A stretch of DNA of 64,000 nt from the NCBI RefSeq assembly GCF_017654505.1, contig NC_054559.1:16312370-16376369 (forward strand), written 5' to 3'. Shown here in pieces: positions 42,711-56,500 of the stretch (positions are counted from its first letter, which is position 1; the number at the start of each line of letters is the position of its first letter). The translations under genes and the position numbers were made by a program. The notes beneath the pieces are model-generated. The model saw nothing but the letters and a program-made list of their open reading frames with translations, was not told the DNA's origin and searched no databases. The stretch comes from Polyodon spathula (taxonomy: Eukaryota > Chordata > Actinopteri > Acipenseriformes > Polyodontidae).

Positions 42711-45700
42711 CACGCTTGTTAACTACATCCCACACTGGCTTAGCTAAAGCACAGGCAAGCAGAACCAATGAGAGTGGTAAGGAAAGCCCATTGGGTTAAA
42801 CCCAAATAGAACTATTTTATTGATCATCTGTAGAACCTGGGCTTGTAACAAAAGCAACAAAATGAAACCAGCCCAGTGTTAGCCTGGTGAGCACCTTTAT
42901 AAATGGTAATGCATGGAGCGCAGCTGCCAGTGTTTAAGAACTGGCTGAGACCAGTGTAGTGAAGTGGAATGCATGCCAGGTAAGATTTATACAGTTCTGT
43001 TGCTATTACTGCTGATGCCTGACTTGCAGGTTTAGACCTCTGGTCAGGCAGCTCCCATGATTGTGATTTCGGTCCTGGGATCAGGGTTTAAGTAGCTGCC
43101 TGGCAATGTGCCAGTCTTGGCCCAGCAATTGGTCGTGTTGCTGTTTCTATCTCGGGGGAGCTGTGCTAGTCCCCCCCCCCCAGTTCTTCCTACCATACTT
43201 GGTCTTGGTAGTGGAAGTGTGTGTAGAAAGAATTGCGACAGATTAAACAAGTTTCGTAAATAATTGTTTCCATACCTTTTGTCAACTGTGCCTCTTGTAC
43301 GTCTCTTAATTTCTGTGTGTATCCGGAGCAGTCTGTTCCAAACCCCCTCTCCCTCTCTCTCGTCCTGTATGCTGTTCCCCAGCTGTCGCTGTGCTTTCTC
43401 TCCAAGCTCTCCTGTTTTGCCCTAAACACAGAGAGCTGCACCCAGGTGCTGCAGTTGTTTAGTCTGTACCCGGTCAGTGAAAGGAGGTCAGAACCAGCAA
43501 AGAACACACCTGCCTGGGAAAAGCCAGCTAAGTCCTTCTGTCAGTCAAAGGAGAAATGCTTGCAATAACTGCATTTGGTTGTTTTCACAGACAGTAGCAC
43601 TAGTCTGTGAAATCAGCAGAAGGTGGTTTGAAGTGCTTCAGTTTTACAAAAAGTTCTGTAAATGCTCCCTGTCGTGCTCTCCTATTCGTTTTCTCAAATG
43701 TGCAGTTTTGAAAGAAACGCATGCTACTGCCAAACAGACTTGACGTGATATCTGACACTGCCCATTGTGAGGCAACAAACTTGGACACGAAGACAGAGCT
43801 TTTATACTGGGGGGGATTTAAGACATGTACTTGAAAAACCAAACTGGTTTGCCCAGAAAGTATGGAGGAATAAACACTAATTCATAGGTACCAGCACCAA
43901 CAACATGTATAATTATACTGTATGACGAACAAAAACCCAGTATCTATTGAAATGCATACAGACACTGATGTGGAATACTGCAGTGCCCTCTTGTGGGGAG
44001 AAGCTGTCCCTACAAGCTCGTTTTGTCGCTTGAGCAGGGTGGTGATACAAGAGTCTCCCAGTGTAATCTCTGAACACTGGATTTTAAATAACCGTTCTGC
44101 CAGAAAAGTTACTGTTGGAATAACATTATGCCCTTATTTTTCTAAAGAAACCCCAACAGAACCATTGGACGATTACATCTCGGGTGCAAATCATTTTGAA
44201 AAAGAGCTTACTGGTGCTAAATCATCAGACCCCTCCTAAGTCAAGCTCCCTCCCCTACTTTTCAATGCGTGAAAGTGCGCAGTGAAGTCATGTTCACGAC
44301 AGGCTTCTGCACTTCAGCCTTCCACAGACACAAACCTGTGCTGTGGATGAGTGTGGGTAATCCAGACCCAATGAGAAACTATCATCATCATCACCTATGA
44401 TTGCTAAAGAATAATATATATTTTTATAATAAAAATACATTAAACATGTTCACTGGTGCCAAAAGTTTATGTTGCTGGCGCTATATGAGGTACCCTGCTG
44501 CTAGAATCTAGCACCAAATAATACACCCCTGCATCTTTACCAGCTATGGAAACACAATGGATTTGGAGCTGCACAGCCAGTATGAGTTCTGGCACCTGCT
44601 GTGTGCATTGTCCTATTAAGCTGGAGTACCATTGGTATAACAGGATATAAACACAGTAGCACTGTGGTATCAGTCTGCCAAAGGCAGCCTCTTCCCATGA
44701 TAGCTAACACTGGCCCTTATTGCTCAAGCATTGCCACTGAAGGTCATGCATTGGAAACCTGTGCTAGGTTTAACGCTGCAGGCAATGCATCCTCACAGTG
44801 GATTACCTGCAGTGCTTGCATGAGTGCCTCATGAATAGGGAGCAATCCAGTCTCCTGCATTGAACTCGACTAGAGGATATCTTGGGGAATCTTGCCAAGA
44901 ATGGCAACAGCCGCCTGTCTAATGTTCAGTAAATCTTACTTTCAAAGCTCATAGCTTTACATGGTTTTCATTTTGAAGGTGTTTTTGGAATGTAGAACAG
45001 AACAGAAGAGAGTGGATCTGAACTCTCACCATCTCATTCCTCGCGCTCACAAAAAATGAAACAAAGACGCATTTATTCCCTGTACTTTACCTCGCTCTGG
45101 ATTTCATGTCAAGTAGTTCAGGTAAAATAAAAACAACCTCTTTTTTAATATCATTTTCTTACAGAAGTTTCATTACATTAAATGTCATTTTTCTGTTTTT
45201 TTTTTACATGTTGTATTTGAGTGTGTTCTCTTTGTGTGAAGCCTTGATCTCATTCACAATTAAGTTATTATTTTAACAATACACCCTGAGGGATCTGAGA
45301 TGTATTTTGGTGTAGCTAATCCTTCATATCTTGCTGGGGTTAACCCTGCTTTGCTTCTTGAGTTTTAAGATATGATTTTAAACACGACCTTCGTGCTGTA
45401 TTTGACTGACTCAGATTGATATAATGGGATACATATATACCTACCTGCATGAAAACCTCAGGGTGTGAGAATTTCAGTAATCAGTGATATGGAAACAATA
45501 GGCACTCCAGTGAAAATGTCAGACCACTTCGTGCTCTAATTAGGCATATTAAACAACTTCTAAAAAGTCTCCTGCATTTGACCATGTTTTCCTTTTCTCT
45601 TACTATTTTAAATGAATTGCATGTGTGGCTTATTAAAGTCATCAATTACATTAGACAAGCACTTCTTTGCCTCTCTTAAAAGGTTTTCAATTCCAGTGGT

Positions 45701-46159
45701 TTTCATTTCAAATGCACAACAAATCATAACAGATGAAGAAATGGGGTGTTTTAAAGGCTTAAACGGTATAAAATTTGGTTCTTTGTTTTTTTTGTTTTAA
45801 AGAATTTGCACGGTATAAAACAGATATATATATATATATAAAAAAAAAAAAAAAAAAAAACATGGCGATATGTTAAGAATATATTCATGAATATATGTGA
45901 AAAAATCCTGAAAAAAGCCTTTAGTACTCAAATAGAATGCAATATAATGCAATTGCGGGTTATTTCACAAACTTTGCTACGCAAAAGTAGCTCTGGATCA
46001 CAGGGCTTGACTAGTTACCGGCTTGCATCATTCCCATCAGCCCCGTGCAGAGGCTCTCTGAGACAAAGGGCACTTTTGGGGCAGGGAGACAGGGGTCTAA
46101 GAGCTATGATCTAGTTTATTTATTTGTTTACATTATTTTAACACGGCGAGGCAAACCTA
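42711..46159. other. Intergenic, no gene supported
   Basis: Several short open frames occur, but none has exon borders or recognisable domains. A poly-C run lies at 43171-43180 and (TA)n/poly-A at 45826-45860. I see no complete transposon. Confidence 0.4.
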
Positions 46160-46379
46160 AATGTCCCACACCGCCACCTGCTGTCGAGAAGCTTCCTTTT
46201 TTTCCTGCACATCAGGACGACCCAACCCTTTAGAGAGAGAGAGAGAGAGACGAACGCAAGGGGAACCGGAGTCCAGGCAGCATCCACCCACAGAAGAAGG
46301 AGCGACCAGCCCCATTCCGAGCTTCATGGGCTTACTGTGGCTCCAATCCTTGCTACAGTCGACTCTATTTGGAAATGAG
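46160..46379 (+). other. apc2: Candidate alternative first exon of APC2
   Basis: A GC-richer stretch contains ATG at 46326 followed by an open frame (MGLLWLQSLLQSTLFGNE). It ends in a good donor, GAG|GTGAGC, at 46379 in phase 0. Joined to the acceptor at 57517 it continues in frame through VLGGQR into the canonical APC2 start. A (GA)n run lies at 46233-46249. Coding use is unproven; it could equally be a 5'-UTR exon. Confidence 0.4.
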
Positions 46380-49300
46380 GTGAGCTCATTTAAACCCGTG
46401 TATGTATTGTTGAAGTGTTTTAAAGCGCAATGATACGGTTTTGTATTTTTGCGTCGGCTGTAAGAGTTGCAGGTGCATGCTTTTGTGTGCGTTTGCCGTA
46501 AACCCCGATGTGAATATTAATTAATCAGACCCAGGAGTCCGTGTCTCAAGGTTTACAAGCAGGAGGGCTGCTGAACGGGTATTGTTATAGTGGTCCTTGA
46601 TGGGAAATCATATTCTTTCCAGTTCACAGATTTGAATCATTTCTCAGTAGGGTGTGAAACCCTATTGCATTACAGGGCTGTGACTCTTGGCATTGGGTGG
46701 TGACTAGACCGTGGTATACCATGCTGGTGTTTATCACTGGGCTGTGTTCATGCCGCCCTTGGCGAGAGGACAGGTAGGCTGTATTGCATCCTTTCTCTCA
46801 TTCGGGGCCTTGGTTTTAAGGTGTTCGCCTTTTCAAGCTGTCGATTGGGTTGTCATTATTCTCCACTGAGTGTCTATACAGTGGCCACTAATTAGCACAA
46901 TATCAGAGACTGAGTGAAATGGTGTTGATAGAGAATCGCTTCAGCTGCTACCGAGAGAAATCTTCTATCGCTTCGGGACTGACTAATTGTACAATGGAGA
47001 GCGGGTCTTATGTGAACCTGGATTTACTGTCTATACATACATGCAAGCATACACAGATTCACTATACTGCTCTTCATAGCATTGTTTGTATTATTATTAT
47101 TATTATTATTATTATTAGTGGTATGGCATTATATATATGCCTACATTGAAATAATAAGTCTAATGTTATATTGATCTGGTTATATTTTTATTAGAATAAC
47201 ATGGTAGCTTGATAGTTAGTTACTATATAAAAACATATTAATCTATGTTATATAAATTATATTTATGATATTGTACTAGGGTGGGTTTATATCATATCTC
47301 ACATTTTAATATTGATCTGGTTAAATATTTGTTGAATAAGATCATAGTTGCTTGTCATAAAAATCCCTGCATTTCTTTTACTATTGCTAAAGATGAAAGA
47401 TTTGTGATCTAGAACATTAAATACTGGAATGGTTCTTCACCGTGCAGACAGAAAATAACAAGGTAGCAGTATTTATTATTAGCAGCCCTGGTTAGCATCG
47501 GGCCCAGGTTGGGTAGCCTGGATTGTGAAGGTGCCCTGTCTGACGCTGTGTTAAACAGACCTGCCCTGATAGCAGGCTGTCCTGCATTAGTGAGAGATCT
47601 GGACAGCGTGCAGGGAGGAGGTGTCAGTTTGGGTTCAGGCTGCAGCTTGTGAGCTGCTTGCTCTGAAATGGAGATCCCAGATGAGTGGCTCCAATGAATT
47701 CGCATCCATAACTGAAACACTCAACGGTGCCAAATATAGAAATGCTGAAAGATGCTAAATAAATATATTAAATAATGAACGTTTTGACTAGAAAGTCAAT
47801 GAAGGCATTGAAGGAGACGAGTGGAACCCCGGTTTGTCGTGGAGTCGTTTTTGGCTCCAGTGTGAGATGGAGAGTTTGTGTTGTAATTGCGTGCTGTCTG
47901 TACGATACAGGTTACAGTCTGTCAGTCACGCTCGCTCGCTCTCTACAGTGAAGCAGTCTGTCCGGAGATCTGTCCTGGGCAGAAAGCTTCTCAGTCAGGG
48001 TCACAGCAAAGGATTTTGTTATTTTGAGGTCCCCATTGAAAATAGGCACCCCTATGCTGACTGTGCCTGTGTGTCTGGCATGGTAAAAACAATAACTGCC
48101 TGGGATCTTCATCACACTTTATCATGGACCCCTCATCTCCTATATGCCTCTCACATTGCACTGTGGTCTGATCCAATAAACTGCTGATTTGATAGAAACT
48201 TTTAATATGTATCAGATTCTATGTCCCTCTGTATGTGTGTCTTCTGGTTAGTGGAGAGTCTGTGACACAGCCATTTAGACAGGTATGCAGCCTCACATCC
48301 TGGTAGGTGTTAGTTATTGACAGCACGGTTAGGAATAAACGGTCTATCATTTAAAATATAAATCGTTGAAAAGGAAATACTAGTGTTGGTGTTGATGTTG
48401 GCACCTCCTATCAGACTAACATGTAATTTCAAAGTGTTCATAGTCTCATCATCAAAGTGAGTTTGCAAAAGACACGGAAGTTGATTTTTATCGTGCTGTA
48501 CCCTGCAGGGATAAACCACAGCTGGATGTTTTTTGACTATTTTACAGCACCAGGGAATGAACATGGATTGCATCAACCGCTTATTTTTGATCCTGGGATC
48601 ATGCAATCAAGAGTGATCCCCCACAGTGCGGTAAAATGCTCTAAAAATCAGCTGTGACTTATCAGGCTAAGGGTTGACCAGATCAAGCCCATCGTGTAAA
48701 TGCTTAAAAAGAAATCTGAACTTACAATAAAGCAGTTGAATATTCATCATGATTTACATTTATTATTGCAGCATAATGTAAAAGAATATAGAATTACACA
48801 TCAAACATAAGAAATGAAAAAAAGTAAATGAACCAAAAAACAAACTTGACATGAATGACCTACAGTTTGTAGTTTTAGAAGAAATAAAATGAGTTAATGT
48901 GCAATTATCTAGACAGAAGAATAAAGGAGAATAAATGGATAAACAGACTCGATAGCGTGATGACTGAAGGGTTAAATAGAAAAGAACAGATTATGGCAAC
49001 ATTAACTACGCAGTAAACAACATCACAAACACAGGAATAGATTTAAATATAAATGAGTGGAGTTGCCATGGCATCAAAAGCCTAGAAGTACCTCCACTGT
49101 TTGTTCTAAAACACACTTTCCCTTGACAAAGATATGTTAAACGTCCAGAAACATGAGAAGTTGGCTCTTTTTTTGAACAAAAATTGTTATAGAAATAACA
49201 GAAAATTCAGAGATTGAAACCAAGCAGAACGGAAGTTGTCGAATGCATGGCAGCAGAGCAGAATGAAGGCATCTTGTTTTTGATGCATTGAATAGAAGCA

Positions 49301-49467
49301 CACGGGTGCCTGTATTGATTACAGTGGCTCATGCATGCTTCACTGTTTCTGGCATCGAGGGACTGGCTGGCTTCTTTGATTCAGTCAGAAGCGAGACTGA
49401 CTCTGGTCACAGTCGTGGGGTTAGTGCCTTTCAGAGAGACCAGGGGGCTGGCTGAGCTCTCACACAG

Positions 49468-49471
<4 letters not shown>

Positions 49472-49516
<45 letters not shown>
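49472..49516. repeat. (TA)n microsatellite
   Basis: About 22 TA units; the Tyr/Ile-repeat reading frames here are artefacts. Confidence 0.95.
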
Positions 49517-49517
<1 letters not shown>

Positions 49518-49529
49518 TTTGCAAAATAA

Positions 49530-49673
49530 AATTCCATCGCTTTATATTGGGGGGGGGATGGGCATCCTGGTATGAGATCATCTTGCACTTGCGTCTTCCA
49601 CATGTCCCTACATAAAGAGTAGAAGAGTTTTTTTTTAATCTGTCCCCGTTTGAGGTCGCCATGCATGAAAGGG
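49530..49673. repeat. Partial copy of the TTAA-type MITE
   Basis: It shares CGTCTTCCACATGTCCC, the later Pro-codon-like CCCCG/CCCCA block and the terminus ATGCATGAAAGGG with the complete element at 63320-63545. The left terminus is not recognisable next to the TA repeat. Confidence 0.6.
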
Positions 49674-51714
49674 TAAAATGGGGTGTTTACAGACGCCCGG
49701 GCCTCGCTCCTCAGGCAGGAGCCATTGAAAGGGAAAGTTGGAAATTAGCAGCCAGGTAAACTTGATGGAATGGGGTCTCAAGTCAAGCAGAAAATACCTT
49801 TTGATATTGTGAGGGTTCATGAGCAGCTTGACGCTGATGAGAGCGTGGAGATCCAGACACAGGGTCTCATTTTATAAAGGGGTTTTTGTTTCACGTTGTT
49901 TGTTTATGTATTTAAACTTTAACCAACACTTTCATGTCGCCCTCTTGCTGGTACCACAGGGCTTGTCTGTGTATCTATAGGCTGATATTTGCGATTTGTT
50001 TATTGTTGACATTATTTTGTGAAGACAATAAAATATGAATGTAATGCAATGTGGTGAACACAATGTACAATTTGCACAAGAAGTACACACCAATAGCATT
50101 TATTATGATTTAATGAAGCTACAACTGGGAAATGTGTCTTCTTTGGTTTAATAAAAGTGCCACCTGAAATTAATTGTTTACAGCATCTGTGTCTTGAGAG
50201 AGCAGAGGTGAAGGAAGTGCTGTCTAATGATGGCTATAAACATTATCAAGGAGATTCCAATAAAAGGGATGTTTGTCTGTAACCACAGATGTATTCACTG
50301 GTCTTGTTTGTAGTTAGGTATCTTGTCAATATTCAGTCAAGCAGGCCTGGGAGTCTATCAAAATTAGATAGGCCTTTTGGGGCAGGGATACAGGCCCGGT
50401 TGTCATAGAAACAGTAGTTCCAGGATGTTGACCCTGTGAACTCCCAGCTCCCTGGAGGTTTGTTGGCAGAATCATTGGTGTCTGACAGTGTCTTGATTGG
50501 CTCTAGAGGAAGGTGTCAGTCTGGGTTTTGGCCTACAGGCTTTTTTTAAATGAGATCTGGGGCACATTTAAATTGGGCAGCATTGATCTTGGCTAATTAT
50601 CCAAATATGTGTGCAGGTCCCAGATGCTGGGAGCTGATGAGAAATATCCCCTGATCCCCCAGGAGTCTATCACACTGCTGTGTCATTCAGCGTGATAATT
50701 AACACACTGACCTTAGCTGCTTGGATGAAAATCTTTTGATGTGTTGTGTTATTTCAGCAATGATTTGTTTTTAAGAGTAGTGCTGGAGGAGGTAAACATT
50801 ATGAATTCTTGTTTTATTTTACCTTTGTAGAAAATGAAAGTGTGTTTTTTTTTCACTTCCCAGATACTTAAGTAAATCTGTAGGCATCTGTCTCTTCTGC
50901 AGTAGTCTCCATAGTTGCCGTATTGAGGAAATGTTTTTATTAGACTAGTTCCATTTCAAATTGCGACATGATCAACGGCAGCCGAGCGATCTGATTGGTT
51001 AGAAAGGCTGTGATGGTGTATACATGTTTTTACAGCTTCAATAGCTATTGAAACGGGTTTAATGAAAAGGGTAGTCATGCATTGTTAGAAGAACAATTAG
51101 GAAAACTGGCAAGTATTCAAAGAGTTATCATAAGCAGGCTTTCAGATTTTAGGGTTAAACTCAATAAAGCACAATGTGTCCCCACCTCCGCCCCAACAAT
51201 TTAAGTGAGGGTTAAATGATCTCACCCAGAAATGGTGTAAAAAAAACCCCAATAGGACCTTACTTTCACTGTTTCTCTGTGTGGAAATAAAAACAGTTAA
51301 GCCAGCTTTGAAAGTAAAATGTAACCAGTTTTTTTTTTTTCCCCGCAAACAGTAAAAAAAAAAAAAAGCTAAAATCAGAATGCTTGTTGTAAATATTTTT
51401 TTTATTATGCTGTAATTACAGTCTTTACTAAAAAAAATACATTGAAGAAACTCATGTATAGTTACTTGAATAGTTTATCATGGGAATGTTTTATAGAGTA
51501 CCGATCGACCAGGAGTGAAACTGGCTTATGTACAGCAGCTAAAATAATGTGATATTCCAGACTTGTAAATAAAATACAGACCGGTGTATTTGCTTTGGTT
51601 TCTGACAGTACACTCATGGTTACAAACCCTACCAGGTCATCTCGTGTTCAGTACTGTAGTGGAAAGTCAGGCTTGATTCTTTGTAATTGGCTTGTCTGAA
51701 ACTCCCTGCACGCT

Positions 51715-52245
51715 TAAGAACATAAGAAAAGTTTGGGAACGAAAAAAGGCCATTTGTCTCATCCCTTATCACACCTTTCTTCCCTACTGGGGAACTAATT
51801 TAAAAGCACAGTCTAGATTTTTTTATGTTCCCAGTGTTTTAGATCCTACTGTGTTACCTGGTCTGCTATTCCATGCATTAGAACTCTGTGTAACAAAGTG
51901 CTTCCTACCTTCTGTTCTAAACTTTTACTCAGCTTCCACTTATGCCCTCTTTTTCTCTCTGTGCTAAATCTGAAGTCGTGTCTTGGGTTCACTTTACTAT
52001 TTATGATTTTTAAGGCTTCAATCAAGTCCCCTCTTTCCGTTCTTTTTTCTAGGCTGAAGAGATTTCATTATTTTAACCAGTCCTCATAGCTCATGTCATT
52101 GAGTCCTGGGATCAGCCTAGTTGCCCTTCTCTGTACCTTCTCGAGTGCAATGATGTGTTTTTGTAGTGAGGTGACCGGAACTGCACACAGTATTCTAGGT
52201 GGGGTTTAACTAGTGCATTGTATAATCTTAGCATAACCTCTCAGT
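51715..52245 (-). mobile_element. CR1-like LINE 3' fragment, antisense
   Basis: On the plus strand the segment runs from TTAAGAACATAAGAAAAGTT through CTTCTCTGTACCTTCTCGAG and GGTGACCGGAACTGCACACA to CACAGTATTCTAGGTGGGG. This succession is typical of the antisense strand of CR1 retrotransposon 3' regions in vertebrates. There is no intact reverse transcriptase frame. The assignment is from memory of the family. Confidence 0.55.
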
Positions 52246-53764
52246 GTAATGGCGGCTCTGCACTGAGCAGATGTTCCGGCTCCATGTGCCTCTCCTGTCT
52301 CATGCCTGTGATGGCAGGCAGACCCGAGCTTTGCACAGATGTGCTCCAGGTCTGAGTCCAGCTCCTATTACACAGAGCATTCCCAACCCCTCTGCTCTGA
52401 CTCTCCGGGCCATGTGACGAGCGTGACTCAGAACTTAGAAGCTAGGGACTCTGGGCTGGGGAGGGAGAGCGGTGCCCTTTATTTATTTATTTATTTATTT
52501 AGTTATTTAGTTAGTTAGTTAGTTAGTTAGTTGCAAGAAAAACACTGTGATGTCCATTTAGTATTCCCAAAGTTTCATGAAATCAAGGTTTACAATAAAA
52601 AATGAACTTATTCATTGGTCCCTTCAGTCCAGGGCAGGCTTGAGGCAAGGAGGCTGAACTGCTCCCTCCCTCACCCCCTAAGAGAAAGAGTGTTCCCTCC
52701 AGTCCAGGACAGGCTTGAGGCATGGAGACTGAACTGCTCTTTAAAATGATATACAACGAGGGTGGCACTGTATTATATCTGAATTTAAATTATTGTACAA
52801 AAGCCTCTCATTGCCAACCAGTCAAAACACCCAAACAAATAGACTCCACATTTCTAATTAGTGTATTATGCAGAGCAGTAGTTCATAATTGCATGCTTGT
52901 ACAGGATTGAAAAAAAGAACACTGGAATTTGTGTGTCTACGATACCGCACAGCAATGCACACTGTTGTTAATCTGTACAAGAAGTGTAGGAGGCTTTGGA
53001 GATTTATGGCATTTTGTTTGGCTGGTTCTAGACAGGCAATTAAACCCTGACTCATGCATTATTGATGAGTTATAAATCAATGCTTTGGGGGGTGATGAAT
53101 TGGGGGGTATTGTTTTTTTAAATGAAGGTGGAGCAGCTGGGGTATGAATTGGGTCAGGAATTTAATTGGTTTGAATCCCTGTTTGTATATCAGCCATAAC
53201 CTAACACACTTTGCAGTGGGACTACATTGTATAGAATTTTTATTTAACCTTTCCGATACTGTGGGATTATTACAAGGTTGGATGACCACTGCGCTGCCCC
53301 TCCATAGATTACTTACTGAGACACCTTTATTAAAGACAGTGCTGACCCCTGCTGGTTATACCAGGGCATGCACTATAACTACGTTTGCACAGTGGTTAAA
53401 ATGCCTGAGGACTGTCAAATAGACCGTTTGCTGGCTCCGTCAGTAGATACATTTAAATGTCATGGTGCAGTTTCAGTGTGCATGTTTCTGGGCAGACGGC
53501 TGGGTCAGAGTGGCTGGAGGAAGGTGGTTTGCATTTCTGCAGAACGGATGTGCTGAGCTGGGTGTTAGCCTGGGCTGCTGGGCCATGTGACAAGCAGTAA
53601 GTGGTTTACACGTTATTACAATATTAAAAGCTCTCACAGGATGTGTCCCAGTAAAAGTACATGTTCGTTTCTGAAAATGCAGGAATACAGGAAACATCAA
53701 GGCTGTCCAATCCTTGAGCTGGCAGGCCATTCCACTCCAAGTTTAACAGTTAACTTCTTCAGGG

Positions 53765-53983
53765 TCTAGATCAGGGGTCTCCAGCCTTGGTCCCGAAGAG
53801 CCCCTATCCAGCAGGTTTTATAGGTGTCTTTACATCATCAGTGGCTAAAGATCTGGAACACCTTTTAATCTTGACTAATTAAGCCAATAATTGGTTCAAT
53901 TAAGTAACAGAGAGATTGGTTGAATCGAAAACCAGCAGCCACAATAGCCCTCCAGGACCAAGGTTGGAGACGCCTGGTCTAGA
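53765..53983. mobile_element. Short palindromic MITE
   Basis: The ends TCTAGATCAGGGGTCTCCAG and the complement of GGAGACGCCTGGTCTAGA form inverted repeats of about 45 bp, continuing through CCTTGGTCC. The hexamer TCTAGA at both outer ends may be part of the terminus or a target duplication. The interior is non-coding. Confidence 0.6.
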
Positions 53984-54239
53984 TGCTCAACGAGTCATTG
54001 TGTAGCAGAATTTATTTTAACAAGCTGGAGCTGAAAATATCCAACCTACTTAACTGCAAAAACGATGTAGTGGGGATGTCCCCACTTTGTAAAATATGTT
54101 TTTCAGAAATAAATATGCCTTCAAAAAAAAAAAAAAAAAAAACTTTCACCCTGTGTGGAGTTTTGTCTGACTGGAGTTAGAAATAGTAAATAAAAGTACA
54201 GTGAGAGTCAATGAGAATTACTGACAATCTAAGAATACA

Positions 54240-54320
54240 AATGTGTGTGTAGGGGTATGTGTGCGTGTGTCTGTCTGTGTGTGTTTGTTTGTGTTTGTTT
54301 GTGTGTGTTTGTGTTTGTCA
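54240..54320. repeat. (TG)n/(TGTTTG)n microsatellite
   Basis: GT-rich simple repeat with GTTT interruptions. Confidence 0.85.
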
Positions 54321-55080
54321 GTGTAGACAGAAGCCTTCCCACGCCCTGACAATGTTTTACCCCATCAGCAGAAGCAGGCCGCGTTGCCATGGTGACCAGT
54401 TTGAGAGCGAGAGCAGCAAGAGAATTGTGGAGAGTGTTCCGTTTTGAACGGTGCAGTTGAATCATGTAGATATAGAAGCGGACAGATTAATAGATAGACA
54501 ATGCGTGTGCTTTATATTTGACCCAGGTTACGAATCTCCCATGATCCACTTCGACACAGTGCCTGAGGTGAGGCCTTTTAACTGTCCTTGGCTATATGAC
54601 ACTCACGCCAAGGGGGTATCTAATGGTGTTTTAATAATCCCAGTCTGTTTAATGGTGACAAAGCCAGTTTAAGAATAGTTCTACTTTGTTTATGCACGCT
54701 CCCTTGGGAAAAAGATATACTCTCCTTACCAAAATGCAGCTGACCCTACAACAAAAAATGAGACATGCGCTAAGGCAATGTTGCAGGCAAATCAAATGTC
54801 TTTATCGTTTTACTTTATTGCTACATCAATATTGGTTTCATATTTTCTTCAAAGACCATTATTCCTCCCTATTCAAGTCATTCTTAGTTCAGGTGACAAA
54901 ACCAGATTCCCACTGCTGTTATCTGTACAGTAGTGACAGTGGGGATAACTGCTAAACAGAGCTGAGCTCTGAGAGAATGGAGGCCTGTGCTTTAACAAGA
55001 CAGATCTGAGGGAGAAAGGGGTTTCATTCACAGCGACTTTGTCTTGCAAACCTTCATCATTTACTGGTATGGCTTTTATT

Positions 55081-55305
55081 GCCCTCGCCATGGCCGCCAC
55101 TTTTAGCAGCCAGGCTATTGGCTGTTGCCACGGCAACGAGCTGAGCCGGCCCAGCCGATTGGTTGGCAGCTGTGGCTGCAGTGATTTGTTTCTCTCCAGG
55201 GGAAGATTTGAACAGATTACCCAGCATGCTCAGCTGTGCGGTGCAGCAATTAGAGCAGAACCAAAGAGCCAGGCTGGACAACAGAGTAAAAAGAGTTACA
55301 TAAAA
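55081..55305 (+). promoter_or_regulatory. apc2: Promoter-like block and candidate 5' exon of APC2
   Basis: The block combines a YY1-like GCCATGGCCGCC, inverted CCAAT boxes (CTATTGGCTG, CCGATTGGTTGG), and a perfect RFX X-box palindrome GTTGCCACGGCAAC at 55124-55137. A donor-like AAAA|GTGAGT lies at 55305. The reading frame before that donor is open and would join the APC2 exon at 57518 in phase 0, but coding use is doubtful. It may mark a promoter nearer to APC2 than the 46.3 kb exon. Confidence 0.4.
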
Positions 55306-56500
55306 GTGAGTACAGAGCCCTCCTCACGCAGCCTGAGCCTGGCATAGATGTGCCACTGAGATTGATGCTGTGTGCTCAGGAAGGTTTGTGATTTGTGCTG
55401 TCGCAGGAGCTCGGCCTGGCTGTCTCATTTATTTTTCCTCTTGATCAAAAGCTGTGCTTAATCCCCTGGGTGTACTCCACTTGCTCTGCACCAAGCACCA
55501 ATAGGTTTGTTTTTTTTTTGTTTGTTTTTTTTGGCAGCACTTTAGTTTAGGGATCTGTTATAAGCTATATACATGTTATTAATTATGATATTAACAAACG
55601 TAGAATATGATTAGATATATGCATTTTATAATCGCTTATAATGGATATTTTTTCCAGTTTGTATCTGTCTGTCTCACCAATTGAACAGGGCTGCTTTGCC
55701 TTTGTAAACAGTTATTATACACTTTTGCCATTATTTTTTTGTTATTGCTATTGTTTCTAATCACTTATACCTAATGGATCCCTAAACCAAAATGTTACCA
55801 TGTTTTTTATTTTATTTGTATTATTATTATGGGAATGTTGGAATGTATTTTCGATTGTTTTGGCCACATTACAATATTTAAACTATTTTGTTCTGAGCTG
55901 TGTAAAAGTTTAAAATATTCGTCGTTAATATAATCTGTTGAGCACCCCTCGGTCCATTTGGAATGATCCATTAGTAACCATGTCAACAGAAATCAATTCA
56001 ATCTCCTGTGTCAATCAAGCTAAAGAATGCTAGATTACTCTCACTGAAATTAATATGCATAGCTTCTTACAGCGTAGTTTAGTTTAAAATTGAGAAAAAA
56101 CAAAATGTCCTCTCTCAAACTGTATTTTTCTGCTGAAGTTACAGTTTGCAGTAAGACTGTGTATATCAAGGACTAGAATATGGACCTAACCTGAAGAAAT
56201 ATTGAATCTAAAATAAATTGGCATACTCTACTTATTATGTAAAAAGAACACTAGCACCTATTTTTTTTTGACAATGGTCAAACACTTAGGTTTGAAAGCG
56301 TTTAAAGTCTATTAACACCCCCTACCTTTAACCCTGTTTTAAACATGCAATCTGAATGCAAAGTGATGATTTGATCATTTGTTTTATTGTGTTCACGTTC
56401 TTCATTAAATATGTGTCCTTTCATTAATGGCCTCTTTGCTTGCCCCAAACTGTAGTGTTACATGGTGGCTGTTGAAACTGAATTTTGTCGGTTCCCCTGT

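Noticed and set aside
43922..44239. 105-codon open frame on the plus strand
   Set aside because: No recognisable domain, splice sites or poly(A) signal in a fitting position; length is within chance for this composition.
49331..49666. Frames containing (YI)n repeats
   Set aside because: Artefact of the TA microsatellite and the adjacent MITE.
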